A stretch of DNA of 64,000 bases. Origin: Tetrahymena thermophila SB210 (taxonomy: Eukaryota; Ciliophora; Oligohymenophorea; Hymenostomatida; Tetrahymenidae). The position numbers were made by a program, and so were the translations under genes. Every line of letters starts with the position of its first letter. The first letter of the stretch is position 1. The notes below the pieces were generated by a model, which worked only from the letters and a program-made list of their open reading frames with translations, did no database searches and had not been told where the DNA came from. The DNA is taken from assembly GCF_000189635.1 (NCBI RefSeq), contig NW_002476227.1, positions 124,001 through 188,000 on the forward strand. The letters are read 5' to 3'. This document shows, piece after piece, positions 38,726 to 50,200 of the stretch.

Positions 38726-39149
38726 ATGTCAATTAAGGTAATTTAACATCTTCAATCAAGTTAGTTTTTAAAGTTTAATTATATTAAAATAAATAGCCAA
38801 TCAACTAGAAAAGGTATCTCTCTAAAACTGAAATAGATTATCTCGCTACTCACTTTTTCAAGGAGGAGTCTCTTGGATACGACGTTAAAAAGGTTTGTAA
38901 ATATAAGGCAATTTGACTAATAATTTGAATGATTGGCAGGTCGCTGTTGTTTTAAATTCTCAATTTAATCAAAACTAATAATATAATACTATACATACTA
39001 CTATCAAACATATAACAAAAACTTAATTAATATCACCAACATAATTATAAAAAAAGTTATTAATCAATCAAAAAACAAAATTATAAATCTACCTATATCT
39101 AAATAATAAATAAATAAATAATTACTCAATGCTAGCAAAAGTAAAATGA
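38726..39149 (+). CDS. Small three-exon gene, unknown
   Basis: Exons 38726-38737, 38797-38892 and 38940-39149 join in phase 0 at both junctions, giving 106 codons including TGA. Both introns are short, 59 and 47 nt, with GT..AG ends. The middle exon has good coding character (RYLSKTEIDYLATHFFKEE). The third exon begins VAVVLNSQ and then turns into Asn/Gln/Ile-rich low complexity, so its real end may be earlier or lie in another exon. No family is recognised. The phase agreement is the main support; the first exon has only four codons, so the start is weak. Confidence 0.4.
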
Positions 39150-42100
39150 AGGAAAAATAAAAGCGCGTAGAAACAAACTTTGACTTTTAAAATTTACTTT
39201 AAAACTATGTAAATAATATGAATGTAAGAAAAGCGGATGATTAATTCTTAAATAGAAAATAAATCAATAAATAACCTTGAATAATTTTTAACTTCATTTA
39301 CTGAGCAGATAAATAAAGAAATAAATATATTATTAAAAGTACTAAAGTATAATAATAAATACATTAATTAATCAATCTTTTAAGTATCTCATTACATATA
39401 ACTTTATGTCTCTGTATAAAATATCTTAATCTCATTTTTCATAATTACTCATCGATTCAAATAATTTGTTTCATTTAAGAAAAAAGCTTTTTATCCTTTA
39501 GCTCTAATTTTTTTGTATTATCGTATTTCGATTGGCATAATTATACTTAGTATATTAATGCTACTTATTTACCTTTCAAGGAATGCTTTAATCGTTTTAT
39601 CTTAAAATAGCATGAAGTATTAAAAACTATGTGATAAAGTAAAATTTTTATAATAATGATTTAATTGAGGTGAAAAATTATATAATTTTGTGTAAAACTT
39701 GATCTGATAAGTATTTTATTATATAATATTTGGTCATTATGGTTTTTACTTTAACTTGGATCTAGTACCCAATAAATAAATTAATTAATTATGTATTAAT
39801 TTGAGTGGTGCTTGCTATTCCTAAACAAACAAAATACAAACAAATAATTTATTTATGTATATTTTTGAGGATATTTTTCACTAGGCAAAATTAAACAACG
39901 AAATATTTATATTTTCGTTCTAGTATATTTCTTACTAATCAAGCTATTACTAATCATTTTCCTATCAACTTATCAGAATTGGTTATTGTTTTATGATTTT
40001 ATCCTCAAAGTTTAAAGCCTCATTTTTACACATACAAATTTATACATCCTACGAATCCAAGTAGTTCAACTAATTTTATGATTTCGCAGTATTACAAGGA
40101 AATTTGCTAACAATTTATAAAGTAACTAATTTTTACATTATTTAAATTCGAAGTACAACTTTTAAAATATTTAATCAAATTTAATCAAATTGAAAAAATA
40201 AATAAATTTATATGAAAATATTTTACTTTTACTAATTTTATCCAAAGCCGTAAGCTTAATCTTTCGTTATGAAGTAACTTCATTAAAACTTAAATTTGCT
40301 ATTTTATTTTTAATTATTATTTTAGTCACAGTAAGTCCAAAAGAATTGAATAGTTAAGATAATTAAAAACATACCTTACCCTTAATTTTTAATAAAATAG
40401 AACAAAAAACAAACGCAAGGTCGCCTTTCGACCAATTAAATCTAACAAAGATTACATTTTTTCAAACAAGGATCTATTGATTTATTTAGTGTATTTTGCT
40501 TGATTAGGCCCATGAGCATCCACTCAAAAACTACTAAATTGACCCAATTTATTCTGACATAAATTACATTTTTCACATCGTAGTATTTTTTTTTTTCGAA
40601 TATTTTTCAAAAAATCGAAGTAAACTATATCGAAAGCAATTTAATAAATACTATTTTAAAGTGACTTGCATAATGCAAAATTTTCTCTTTAAAATTGAAT
40701 TCTTGTAATCAAATTAATTAACACCGCATGCACATCCATTTTCAAAACAAGTTATTTTTTAGTATTTTGTTGAAAAAACAAAAGAAAATATTTTCTTCAA
40801 TTTGAATAATAAATAAATAAATAAAAGAACTTCAAAGTATTTTCAAAATCAAAGTACAAAATTAAAAATCTACATTTTATTTTTATTTGAACAGAACGCA
40901 AAAAGTATGATAACAAAAAAAGGTTGAATTAGATATTTTCAACTATTAATCTAGCTATCCAATATTTAAAATTTTAACAAGTTCTAGGAAAGATTTATTT
41001 GATTATCGCCTATTGTAAGCTATCTAAAATATTAAAATAAACTAAAAAAATTTATTATATTTTAAAAAACAAGCGAAATTAACTGTAATTAATATTTTCT
41101 TAACTTGCTCACTTGTTATAACAATTCAAATTGAGTGTATGATTTGATTTTTTAATCCATTGTTTTCTACAAGCACGCGAATCAAATTATTTATTTTATT
41201 TCAGGCAGATTACATTTAAATACTCTGAACTGTCCGTAACGTTTAAATGTTCCTAAAAAATATTTACTTTCTTTCTATCCAAATATTTAAACACTTACAG
41301 GTATTCGAATTTTATGAAATAATCCTAAAATTCTAACATTCTCAAACTTTCCTTTTTCTTTACAGAAATATGATTTGGTCTTTACCTTTTTAAAAAAATA
41401 TATATCACAAAGAGCTATTTACAGTAGATAAATAACCAACTATTTTCTCAATCAATTTTCTTATATGTAATTATTTGTTTTATTTGAATGATTTTACTGT
41501 ATAAAAGTGTTAAATTTCTAAAAATATCTATTTTTAAATTTGCTAAAATATTTCAAATATAAAAAATACTGAAAATGTTTTACTAAATTGCAGCTAAATC
41601 TTTGATTTCAATTAATTTACAAAAAATTTACTTTAATTATATCTAAGACCATATTTAAGCACGAAGATAGATAAAATTGGCTTCTAAATTAATTACAAAT
41701 ACCAATAAAGCTTTAAGTTTTATGTCCTAAAGTAACCTAAAAATAAAATTTTACACATAATTTTGACTGTAAAATGTTTCATTAAGGTTTTCCTTATATA
41801 AAAATTGTAAGTAAATATTTTTTAGATAATTTTTCCTCCTTCCTTTCAGTTTATAAAAGAATATATTCAATTGAATTACAGTTAATGTTGAAGTATTTTA
41901 TGATCATTTGAAAAAAATTATCTAATGTTTTTGTGAAATGCAAATATAAAAACATTAATTATGTTAATGTCTTTATTTTGAGAAATGCTAGCACTCATTT
42001 ATTCATTCATTCTTTCTTTCAATCATTGATTGAGAAATTTATGAATTAAGAATGTGTTTGTTTTTGATGAAAGCATTATTTTGATAGTAGTGGAGATAAG

Positions 42101-43716
42101 AAAGGATGATAACATTGAATAGAAATTATCAATTAGAAATTAAGATCTGAAAGTAAGAATTATTTGAAGACTGTAACTCAAAAGATGCAAATTAAGAAAT
42201 TATAAACAAATAAATAAAAGAAAAATATATAAATAACCATCATTCATTGATTAGACATATAAAAATATATAAATAATTCCAAATATTGCTGGCAGGATTT
42301 ATCACAAATTCAAAAGTAATTGATAAGTGAAATAAATGAGTAACATTTTTTGCAAAATAATAACACATATTAAATATTAACGAATATTTCTTTGTCTCTA
42401 TAAATAATTTACTTAAAGGGATCAAATAAACAAAAAAAAACAAAAATCTACTGCTTTGAATGTAAGAAAATAAAAGCTTGAGTGTTTTTTATAAAATTTG
42501 AAATCAAGAAAATCTATGTTTCTCATTTGTATTTATTTGAGCAACTTAATTTCAAAGTACAGTTTTTATAGTTATATTTGTTTTTTGGCTAACAAAAGTA
42601 CAAATTATTTGTTTGTTTATTTATTTATTTATTTAAGTGCTCGCATTTATTAATGCAAAATCTGTTCAGTCTTTCTAATCAATCAAAATTAAAAATCCTA
42701 CTAGACCGCAATTTCTAATTATTCGATCATCTCTTAGTATTTTTTTAATTTTATTCTTCATAATGTTATTGCATTCAGTATTATTGGCTGAAATAAACTT
42801 AATTACCATAACAAATATCTATTTTAAAAGCATCAATCAAGTCTTTCTTCTTTTCTTCATCATCAAATATAAATATGAAAAAATTTATGTTTGCTTTTAA
42901 ATGGAAAGATAAAAAGCAAAATACTAAATAAAGAATTGGGTAAATAAATAAATAAATTAATTAATTAATTGATGAATGAATTAATGAGCAAATATTTTAT
43001 TCATACTTGCGAAAATTGTTATTTTTAAATTTGGTTACTCAATACTAATTAATTAAAATAATGCATGCGCGCGTTATTAAATAAATTAGATTGTAATATT
43101 TTTTGTTCAAGATACATTAAAAAGCACTGTTGTTTGACAATGAAAGTTTTATATATAAATACATTAACAAATGCATGAATTGAAAATAAATTATTTTTAA
43201 GATAATAGAATTTAATATTGTTTGTTGTCTGTCATCTTTCTTTTATTAATTAAGTTTTATATTTTTTTGACAGCAACCAATTGTTATTTTTATTTTTATT
43301 ATGAGATTTAAATATTTGATAAATATGAATAAAAGCCTTCATCTAAATAGCACTCTTGACTTATTTTTATATCCTAAGAGTAATTTAACTTGTCTAACTC
43401 GTCAAATAAGAAATTTTAAGAGAATAAATTATTCGTTATTTCAGATTCTGTCTATCATTAGTTCACCTACTGACGAATTTCTATGTTTTAAAATAAAAAA
43501 ATTGATTGTTATGAGAGCTGGATTTTTTGTCTTATGGAATGTATTAAAAAGAAAGGGGTAGGATTTGATTAGTTAATTAATGTTGCAAACAAACTAATCA
43601 ATTTAGACAAATTCTTTGAATTAAAATAACAATTAATTTTTTAGTCTTTTTATTAATTTTATTCTTTCTTGTTCGCTCTTCCTTTACAAGAAATTCCTTA
43701 ATTAAATTTGCTTAAT
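39150..43716. other. Gene-free 4.6-kb region between convergent genes
   Basis: Both neighbours end into this region, so it is not promoter space. It is AT-rich with AAAT and TTTA runs and no coding frame that I would support. The plus-strand frame 43301-43561 is open even in the standard code but has no splice context or recognisable product. The only odd feature is a GC-bearing hairpin followed by a T-run (40400-40596). Confidence 0.5.
40400..40596 (+). ncRNA. Candidate small RNA gene (hairpin plus T-run)
   Basis: Within a long AT-rich gene-free stretch this segment is GC-richer than its surroundings. It has a perfect five-base-pair stem, GGTCG at 40419-40423 pairing with CGACC at 40429-40433, and patches such as GATTAGGCCCATGAGCATCC, and it ends in eleven T at 40586-40596. 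A T-run after a structured segment would fit RNA polymerase III termination. No family signature (tRNA B box, snoRNA C/D boxes, SRP or RNase P core) was recognised, so this is only a candidate. Confidence 0.15.
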
Positions 43717-44740
43717 TCATTCTTTGGTTATATTTTACAGTGCAAAAATTATGGCTAAAATTTAGAAGGAATTATTAAAATATTCATCAATCATACTGTA
43801 TATTAATTTACGATCAAAAAGTTGTTTAAATATCAAATTAAAATTCAAAATTCCTTACAAATTTCTCACATTCAGTTTTCTATTTATTTTTTCTTCTTTC
43901 ATGTTTCTTGAAAAGTTAGAGTTAGAACTTTCCTAGTATGTCGTTGAAGTAGTTTCGCTTTCATTTCTAAAGAACTTTTTTTCTGCATTGTAGCTCTTGT
44001 TGCTAAAGTTGTTGTAAGACAAATAAGCGGATTGGTTCTGCTTTTGCTTATTCTTGCTGCTTTTGTTAGCGCTGTAAAAAGAATTTGTGCATGTTGGAGT
44101 ATAAAAATAATTTTGATTTTCTTCTGTCAAGTGTAATTTAAGCTGGTCGCTCGAAAGCTATTTCTGTTATTTGAATTTCTTTATCTTAAGCAATCTATCT
44201 TGAATCGCTTTCTCCCTTTCAATACTTCTTTCCTATCCTTTCCATGTAATTATGTCACCATTTGACTTGCATGCACTAGGACACCTCTCCTGAACTTTCT
44301 TCTACTTTAATCTGATCTGCCCATTTGCGAAATCGTACATAATTTCCTCTTTTACAAACTAATTTTCCAAATTCTCATAACTTTAAGTAGGAATATCTAT
44401 ATTAAATATTAAAAATTGTTAATAAAAAAATCTAACTAAATATTCAAAATTAAATTTACTTTCAGTCTAATTAAAAAGTTATAAATAGTTTTTATTGTTT
44501 CCATTTACACATTTTTCAATAATTTATTATTAACTAAGAAGTTAACTCTCTTTGGTTCTGTTATCGTTAGTCCTACATTAAATAAAATATTCGTTAATTT
44601 AAAGATTTAAAATAAAATGAATTTTACCTAAATTAATTTAAAACTTTCTAGCCTAGCTTTTAAAATGAATTAGGTTCATATCTATCGTTGTTTACATCTG
44701 TACTTTCAAAAATCTTACAGTTATTACAAAAACATTACAT
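43717..44740 (-). CDS. Basic 301-residue protein, unknown
   Basis: Three exons (44740-44628, 44572-44460, 44396-43717) join in phase to 302 codons including TGA; the introns are 55 and 63 nt. The start MQCFCNNCKIFE is the only in-frame ATG found, and its Cys pairs are isolated. The centre is charged and helical (QERSIEREKAIQDRLLKIKK), preceded by a motif with aromatic and Cys residues (YDFANGQIRLKQKKVQERC). The rest is Ser-, Asn- and Lys-rich. Near the 3' end a further GTAAGG..ATACAG segment (about 87 nt) could be an intron; removal keeps the frame, so both versions are possible. Small basic proteins of this style are common among ciliary and cortical proteins, but nothing shows that role here. 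Confidence 0.65.
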
Positions 44741-45093
44741 TAAAATCAACCAAATTCGAAATAAATAAATAAATAAATAAAAATAATTATTTTTTTTGAA
44801 AAGGTAACAAATAGTCTAAGTATAAATAATTAATTGTTAATTTATGTAGAAATTTAAAAATATTGCTAATAAGTCTAATTGATTATTAAAAGAGAGAGAT
44901 TAACTGATCATATTCAGTATCTCTAATTTATTTTTCAAATAATTCAAATTTATTTATTTATTATTACATTTTTAAGTTATTTTAATTTCACATTTTTAAA
45001 ATTAAAAAAATTAATTTATTTATTTGTTTATTTGTTTGTTTTCTATCACCTAATTCAAAAATTATTTGAAGGAATTTCGATAATAATAAAACT
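44741..45093. other. Short intergenic spacer, tandem minus-strand genes
   Basis: AT-rich spacer of about 350 bp with TTTA and AAAT runs. No gene or clear signal was seen. Confidence 0.5.
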
Positions 45094-46310
45094 TCATTTA
45101 AATTTATTGTAGACAAACAAATTGTTTTAAAATAATACTTATTGGGTGTCGACATCAAGTTTTTTAAGATTCCTTAAGAAATTAGGTTTGTCTAATTGAC
45201 CATCTATAAATTCTTTAACCACAATGAGAGATTACTCTTTTATTATATTTTTAAAATTAAATTAGTAAAAACAAATAGAAACTTTACATTTATTGCTGAC
45301 TTTTTGAACTTAATTTGTATCTCCTCCATTAAAAGATCTATAATTCTTCAATGTCATAGATTATTGTATATCCTTAAAAAATATTGAATATTTGTTTACA
45401 TTATAAAATTTTAACGATTAATTGGAATAGTATTAGATGTAATAAAATAAATTAGTTTGTTTGTTTGTTTGTTTGTTAGTTAGTTAGTTATTAATTTTTT
45501 TATTTATTTACTGTATTGTCTGCTAAGTTGTATGACTAAATTTTATTTCTCTGTTGGCCTAAACGAACAGGTGATTATGAGCATAATTTTTAATTATCTA
45601 CATTCTAATTGTATTTTTATATAAAAGAGTCATTTATTTTTAAATTATAAAATATTATCTATCTACTCTAAGAAGTGTTTTGAAATCTAATCTATCTTAA
45701 GAAATTGCCAAATCAATCTCCTTTTCATTGATTGGAAGATAAAGTTTATGCTTTATGTTTCTCTTTAACAATTCAGAATCAATTTATCCCTTTTCAAACA
45801 TTTCATAGTTTTCTCTAATTTTTTCCTTGACATATTCAGTCATATCCTGTAATGTTATTTTTTTTAATATTAGAGTTGATATAAATGCATTAATTAATCT
45901 TTTTGTTATCATTTTTGTCATCTATCTGTCAATAATCTCAAATAAATATAAATAATGAATGTCTTTACTCTTCCTTCTTTGAACTACTAAAAAGACTATT
46001 CTATTATAAAAATAAATTTCAGCATAATTATGACTAAAATTAATATCATTTAGGATTTTCTTAATTTAATAGACTTTATTTTACTCGTATTTTATGGCCT
46101 TTTCAACATGGATACTTTTTTTTAATAATTCTGTTGATAGCTTCCAGATACTTAAGTCTAGTTATTGGAGCAAGCGCTAATTGGATTCTAATTTTATTTA
46201 TAAAAATAAAAATTAGTTGATCTATTACTTGCAAAACTATTACTGCCTTAAAGTTCATATGTGTCCTCATCCTATTTGAATGCTTATACTTAATGCTACT
46301 TTTGTTACTG
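45094..46310 (-). CDS. Protein with degenerate EF-hand-like segments (5' end unresolved)
   Basis: Four exons (46310-46229, 46187-45667, 45372-45288, 45236-45094) join in phase to 277 codons including TGA, and the junction phases 1, 0 and 1 all agree. The first exon begins at an acceptor, so an upstream exon with the start codon is missing; a candidate open patch near 46745-46835 could not be linked. The middle reads ENYEMFEKGQIDSELLK then INEKEIDLAI and RLDFKTLL, and the last exon VKEFIDGQLDKPNFLRNLKK. These look like the helix-loop-helix halves of EF-hand pairs whose loops have lost most calcium ligands. The protein is otherwise helical and basic. Intron 45373-45666 is long (294 nt) and holds a GTTT repeat. 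No family name can be given. Confidence 0.6.
45455..45491. repeat. Simple repeat (GTTT)n then (AGTT)n
   Basis: Tetranucleotide run lying inside the 45373-45666 intron of the EF-hand-like gene. Confidence 0.85.
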
Positions 46311-47201
46311 CTAATGAAAATTAATCAATCAATGTATTTATTAAGTTTTATTTGTTGTCAAAAAATTAACAATAAATCAATTTTTTTAATTTTATGACAA
46401 AAACAAACACAATAAGTAAATATCTAAATAACAAAGCTAAATAAGTTTTTGTCATATTATACAAATTAATCTGATGGCTAAAATATACTTTTGTCAGTCA
46501 CCAAATTAAATTTTTCGCAAATAGATACCTTTAAAATTTTATTTTTTGTGGTTATTTCTATTTAATAATCAATATATGTTTGTTACAGTATTCTTAATTT
46601 AAATTTCACTTATAACATATTTTGATCGTTAATAAAAACACTTCAAAAAAATATTCTGTTATAATTCCTTCAAAATTATTAAGTTAAAAATTAAAACAAA
46701 CAAGCTCTTAAGATACTTAGATTATTGTAAAAATAATCAAGTATTCCAATCTTTATTTTCAATCATTATCATTATTTTACCTTCAAACACAGCTAAATCT
46801 TTAACAAGACATTTAAAAAGAAAATCAATATTTTTAATTGAAATTTTTTAACTTTGTAAAAATAATATTTATTCATTCATTAATTAATTAATTATAAAAT
46901 ATTTTAAAAATAAATTCACTGCAACATTAAGAAACATTATTTTATATTGAATTAATTATATTAAAATTTAATTTTAATCACTTCATTTATTTTTAAGTTT
47001 TATCTATATAAACCTTCTGAATTCTGTCACTATTTATTTATAATAAATAAATTAACCATTAAATTTTTAAATTATATTTATAATAAAAAATTATTAAAGC
47101 TATTATTTAAATAGGTGTTATCTGAATGTTTTTCTTAAAATACTCCATTCAAAAAACAAATGAAAAACTTAAAATATCAAAAAAAATTCTACTATACTCA
47201 T
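46311..47201. other. Intergenic, possible missing 5' exon
   Basis: This lies between the unresolved 5' end of the EF-hand-like gene and the stop codon of the minus-strand LRR gene. On the minus strand near 46835-46745 there is a short open patch (FKCLVKDLAVFE followed by a GT) that could be an exon. Otherwise the DNA is plain and AT-rich. Confidence 0.35.
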
Positions 47202-50200
47202 TCATTTTAAAAATATTCTTACTGTATTTATTTAATTTAATGTTTCATTATAATAATTCTTTAACTCTTATTTACAAAAGAAATAATTTTAATTTTTTTA
47301 CTTTAGTTAGAGTTTTAAGGTTTTAAGATTTATAGATTTGGAGAGGACAGATACAACGCTCTAAATAGCCTTTTCATCAATATTATTTTCACTTTAAATA
47401 AATATTTAAAAAAATATAAATTAAGTCTCTTGGAGACTACTGAAATAATGATAAATTGAGATTACCCTAAATCAAGTGTAATATTTTAAAGATTTTTACA
47501 ACTTGAAAGTGCTTTTACAAATGTTGAAACTCCTTTTTGACCTACTTAGTTAAAGCTTTTTATATAGAAAATGTTTATTTCATATTAGTTTAACTCTTTA
47601 AAAAAACAAAATATTTATTAACTATTAAAATTTATTTTATAAATTAATTAAATTTAATACTAGATGCTGATTTCTAGAATTTTAATACTTTCAATTTTAG
47701 CTATTTAAAGACCTAAATTAGTAATTCCATCATCGTCTATGTTATTTTAGCTTTGAGTTTAGAAATATATATTAAAAACATATTTTATTTTTATTAAAAC
47801 ATATAAAATATTATAAGTATTAATTAATTACTCAACAAGTAGATTTAAACTAGTTAAATTTTGGCACTTTGTTAAACCAATAACTATTTTTAATACTCCT
47901 TCACTTCCTATATTATTAATCCTTATTTTTATTTAAAACAAAAAAAATATTAAATTTTACAAAATTAAAAAGGAGAAAATAGTTTTAGAATTTCTAAAAT
48001 AAATTTTTTTTTATAGTTTGGGATTATATTTTTTAACTAAATTTATTTATTTTTTTATGAATTTCTCAAACAATTCTTTTAAATTTAAGAAAAAAGACAT
48101 AAAAATTAAGATAAAAAGCTATAAATTACCTTGTAAATATATTTTTGTCTAAAAAACTCATTAAAAATATTTGTAAAATAATTAAAAATTAATTAATTAA
48201 TTACCCTAGATTTAAACTTAGACTTGTAATATTTCTTAGATTTTGAAGAGAATCTCCTAAAAGGCTTGAGCCTTGAACTCCAATTAGGCATTTTCTTTTG
48301 TAAACAAAAATAAAAATTTGTTTCAATAATAATAAAAATAATAACTTAAATTGTAAATAAAAAGTATTAAGAATTTCATTTTAAAATAATATTAAGAATA
48401 TCATTCATATAAAAATAATATTTTACTTAAGAACTATATTTAAAATTGAAAGAGATGAACATTTAGATAAACCATTAATTAAATTTGATGCTCCTTTTAA
48501 ATCTAAGAAATTTCCTCTTTATTAGTAAAATATAGTTAATGTTAAAAATAAAAGATATTTAATTTGATTTAAATTAAAAATGAATAAAACATTTTATTAC
48601 TCCAAAAATAGCTCTAGAGTTGTTAAATTGTTATTTAGACCTAAGGAATAACCTAAGCTAAAAGCTCCTTCTTAAGTAAAACAGCAGTTTCTTTTTTATT
48701 TTAAAATAAATAAAAACAAAATTCATTATATATTTAAGTTTTTTATTAATTTTAATTTAAAAAATATTAATTTTTCTTAAATGTTTATAATATAATTTAA
48801 AATACTCTAACACAAGCTTTAATGTAACGAGATTTTTACATCCTGATAAACCATCTGAAAGAATAGACATACCTTCATCGTTTATGTTATTATAGCTTTA
48901 ATTTAATTTATTAAAAATTTAATATAATCAACTTTAATTTTAAATTTTTTTTTCAAGCTAAAAGTAATTATTTAACTAATTAATGACAAATACATAATTA
49001 ATTAATTAATTACGATAGATCCAGAAACAAATAAACTATATTTTTTAAGGCTAAAAAAGTATTTGATAATCTTGAGCAATCCTAACTGTTAATATTAGTA
49101 TTCCTTTTGAATAATATTAAATTAAAAACAAATTTTTTTTTGAAATAATAAATGTTTAAAATTAATTTTAGTAACAGTTTGAAAATTTCACTAGTGCTTG
49201 ACAATAAATAAATAAATATATTATTCAACAAAATTAATTTAATAACCTCTCATTTATGGCAAAATTTATTAGCCAAAAAATCTGCATTTAAAGATTAGTT
49301 AATAAAAATGATAATTTATTTTTAGTATAAATTTCTTTTTAACTTTTTTTTAATTTATCATTACATGAATAAAAAATATTAACTTTTTTAAAAGCGTTAA
49401 ATAAAGTAAGCAAGCTAAATATTTAAAACTTTAAAATTATTTTTTGTTAAAATTAAATAAAACTTTTTTACTTTAAATGCAAAGATAAAGATGATAAGTT
49501 ATTCATTTTTTAAACCACAGAGCATAAAGCTACTAAATTTTCGCTACCAATACAATTAAAGCTATTTATTTTAAAAAAATATATTCCCAACCAACAATAT
49601 TAATAAAAGGTATTTTAAATAATTAAGTTTAAATAATTTTAAAAGACAATTTATAGAAAGAAAAAAAAAAGAAAATTAATTACTCCAAATTTATATTGAA
49701 AGATTAAATATTTATACATTTAATTAGTGCTGTTGTTAAACTTGAAAAGCTTTATTGTTAACCAATTTTATTCTAACTTTTTTTTATTAAATAAAATAAA
49801 ATATATTCTGTAAATTAGTGAATCAATCAATTAATCTAATAATAATAAACAAACTAAAATATATTTATTTATTTATTTAATTCATTGAAAATTTTTCTTT
49901 TCTAATATTCGAAGAATTTTACGAAAAATCTAAATGTAAGTTGAAATGGTCCTAAAAGCTAGACTAAAGGAACTTTAAGTTAAATAAGATTTAGCTCTGA
50001 GAAATGAGAAATATGTTTAAAATATTTTACTTCATCTAATGTTTAAAAATTGCTTTTTTATTGCATCATCTTTTTATCTATCAAAATAACTTTTCAATTA
50101 AAATTTAATCAATAAATTGAAAATAAATAACAAAGTTAAACTTAAAAAAAAATTTTATCTTTTATTTTAATCTTGAGATAAATTTAAACTAATTTAAAAT

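Noticed and set aside
42240-42443. 67-codon minus-strand frame
   Set aside because: Hydrophobic low-complexity translation of AT-rich DNA with no supporting exon or start context.
43301-43561. 86-codon plus-strand frame open in the standard code
   Set aside because: No ciliate-type Gln codons, no homologous motif, no splice signals. It continues through TAG into the region antisense to the 43717 gene, so chance is more likely.
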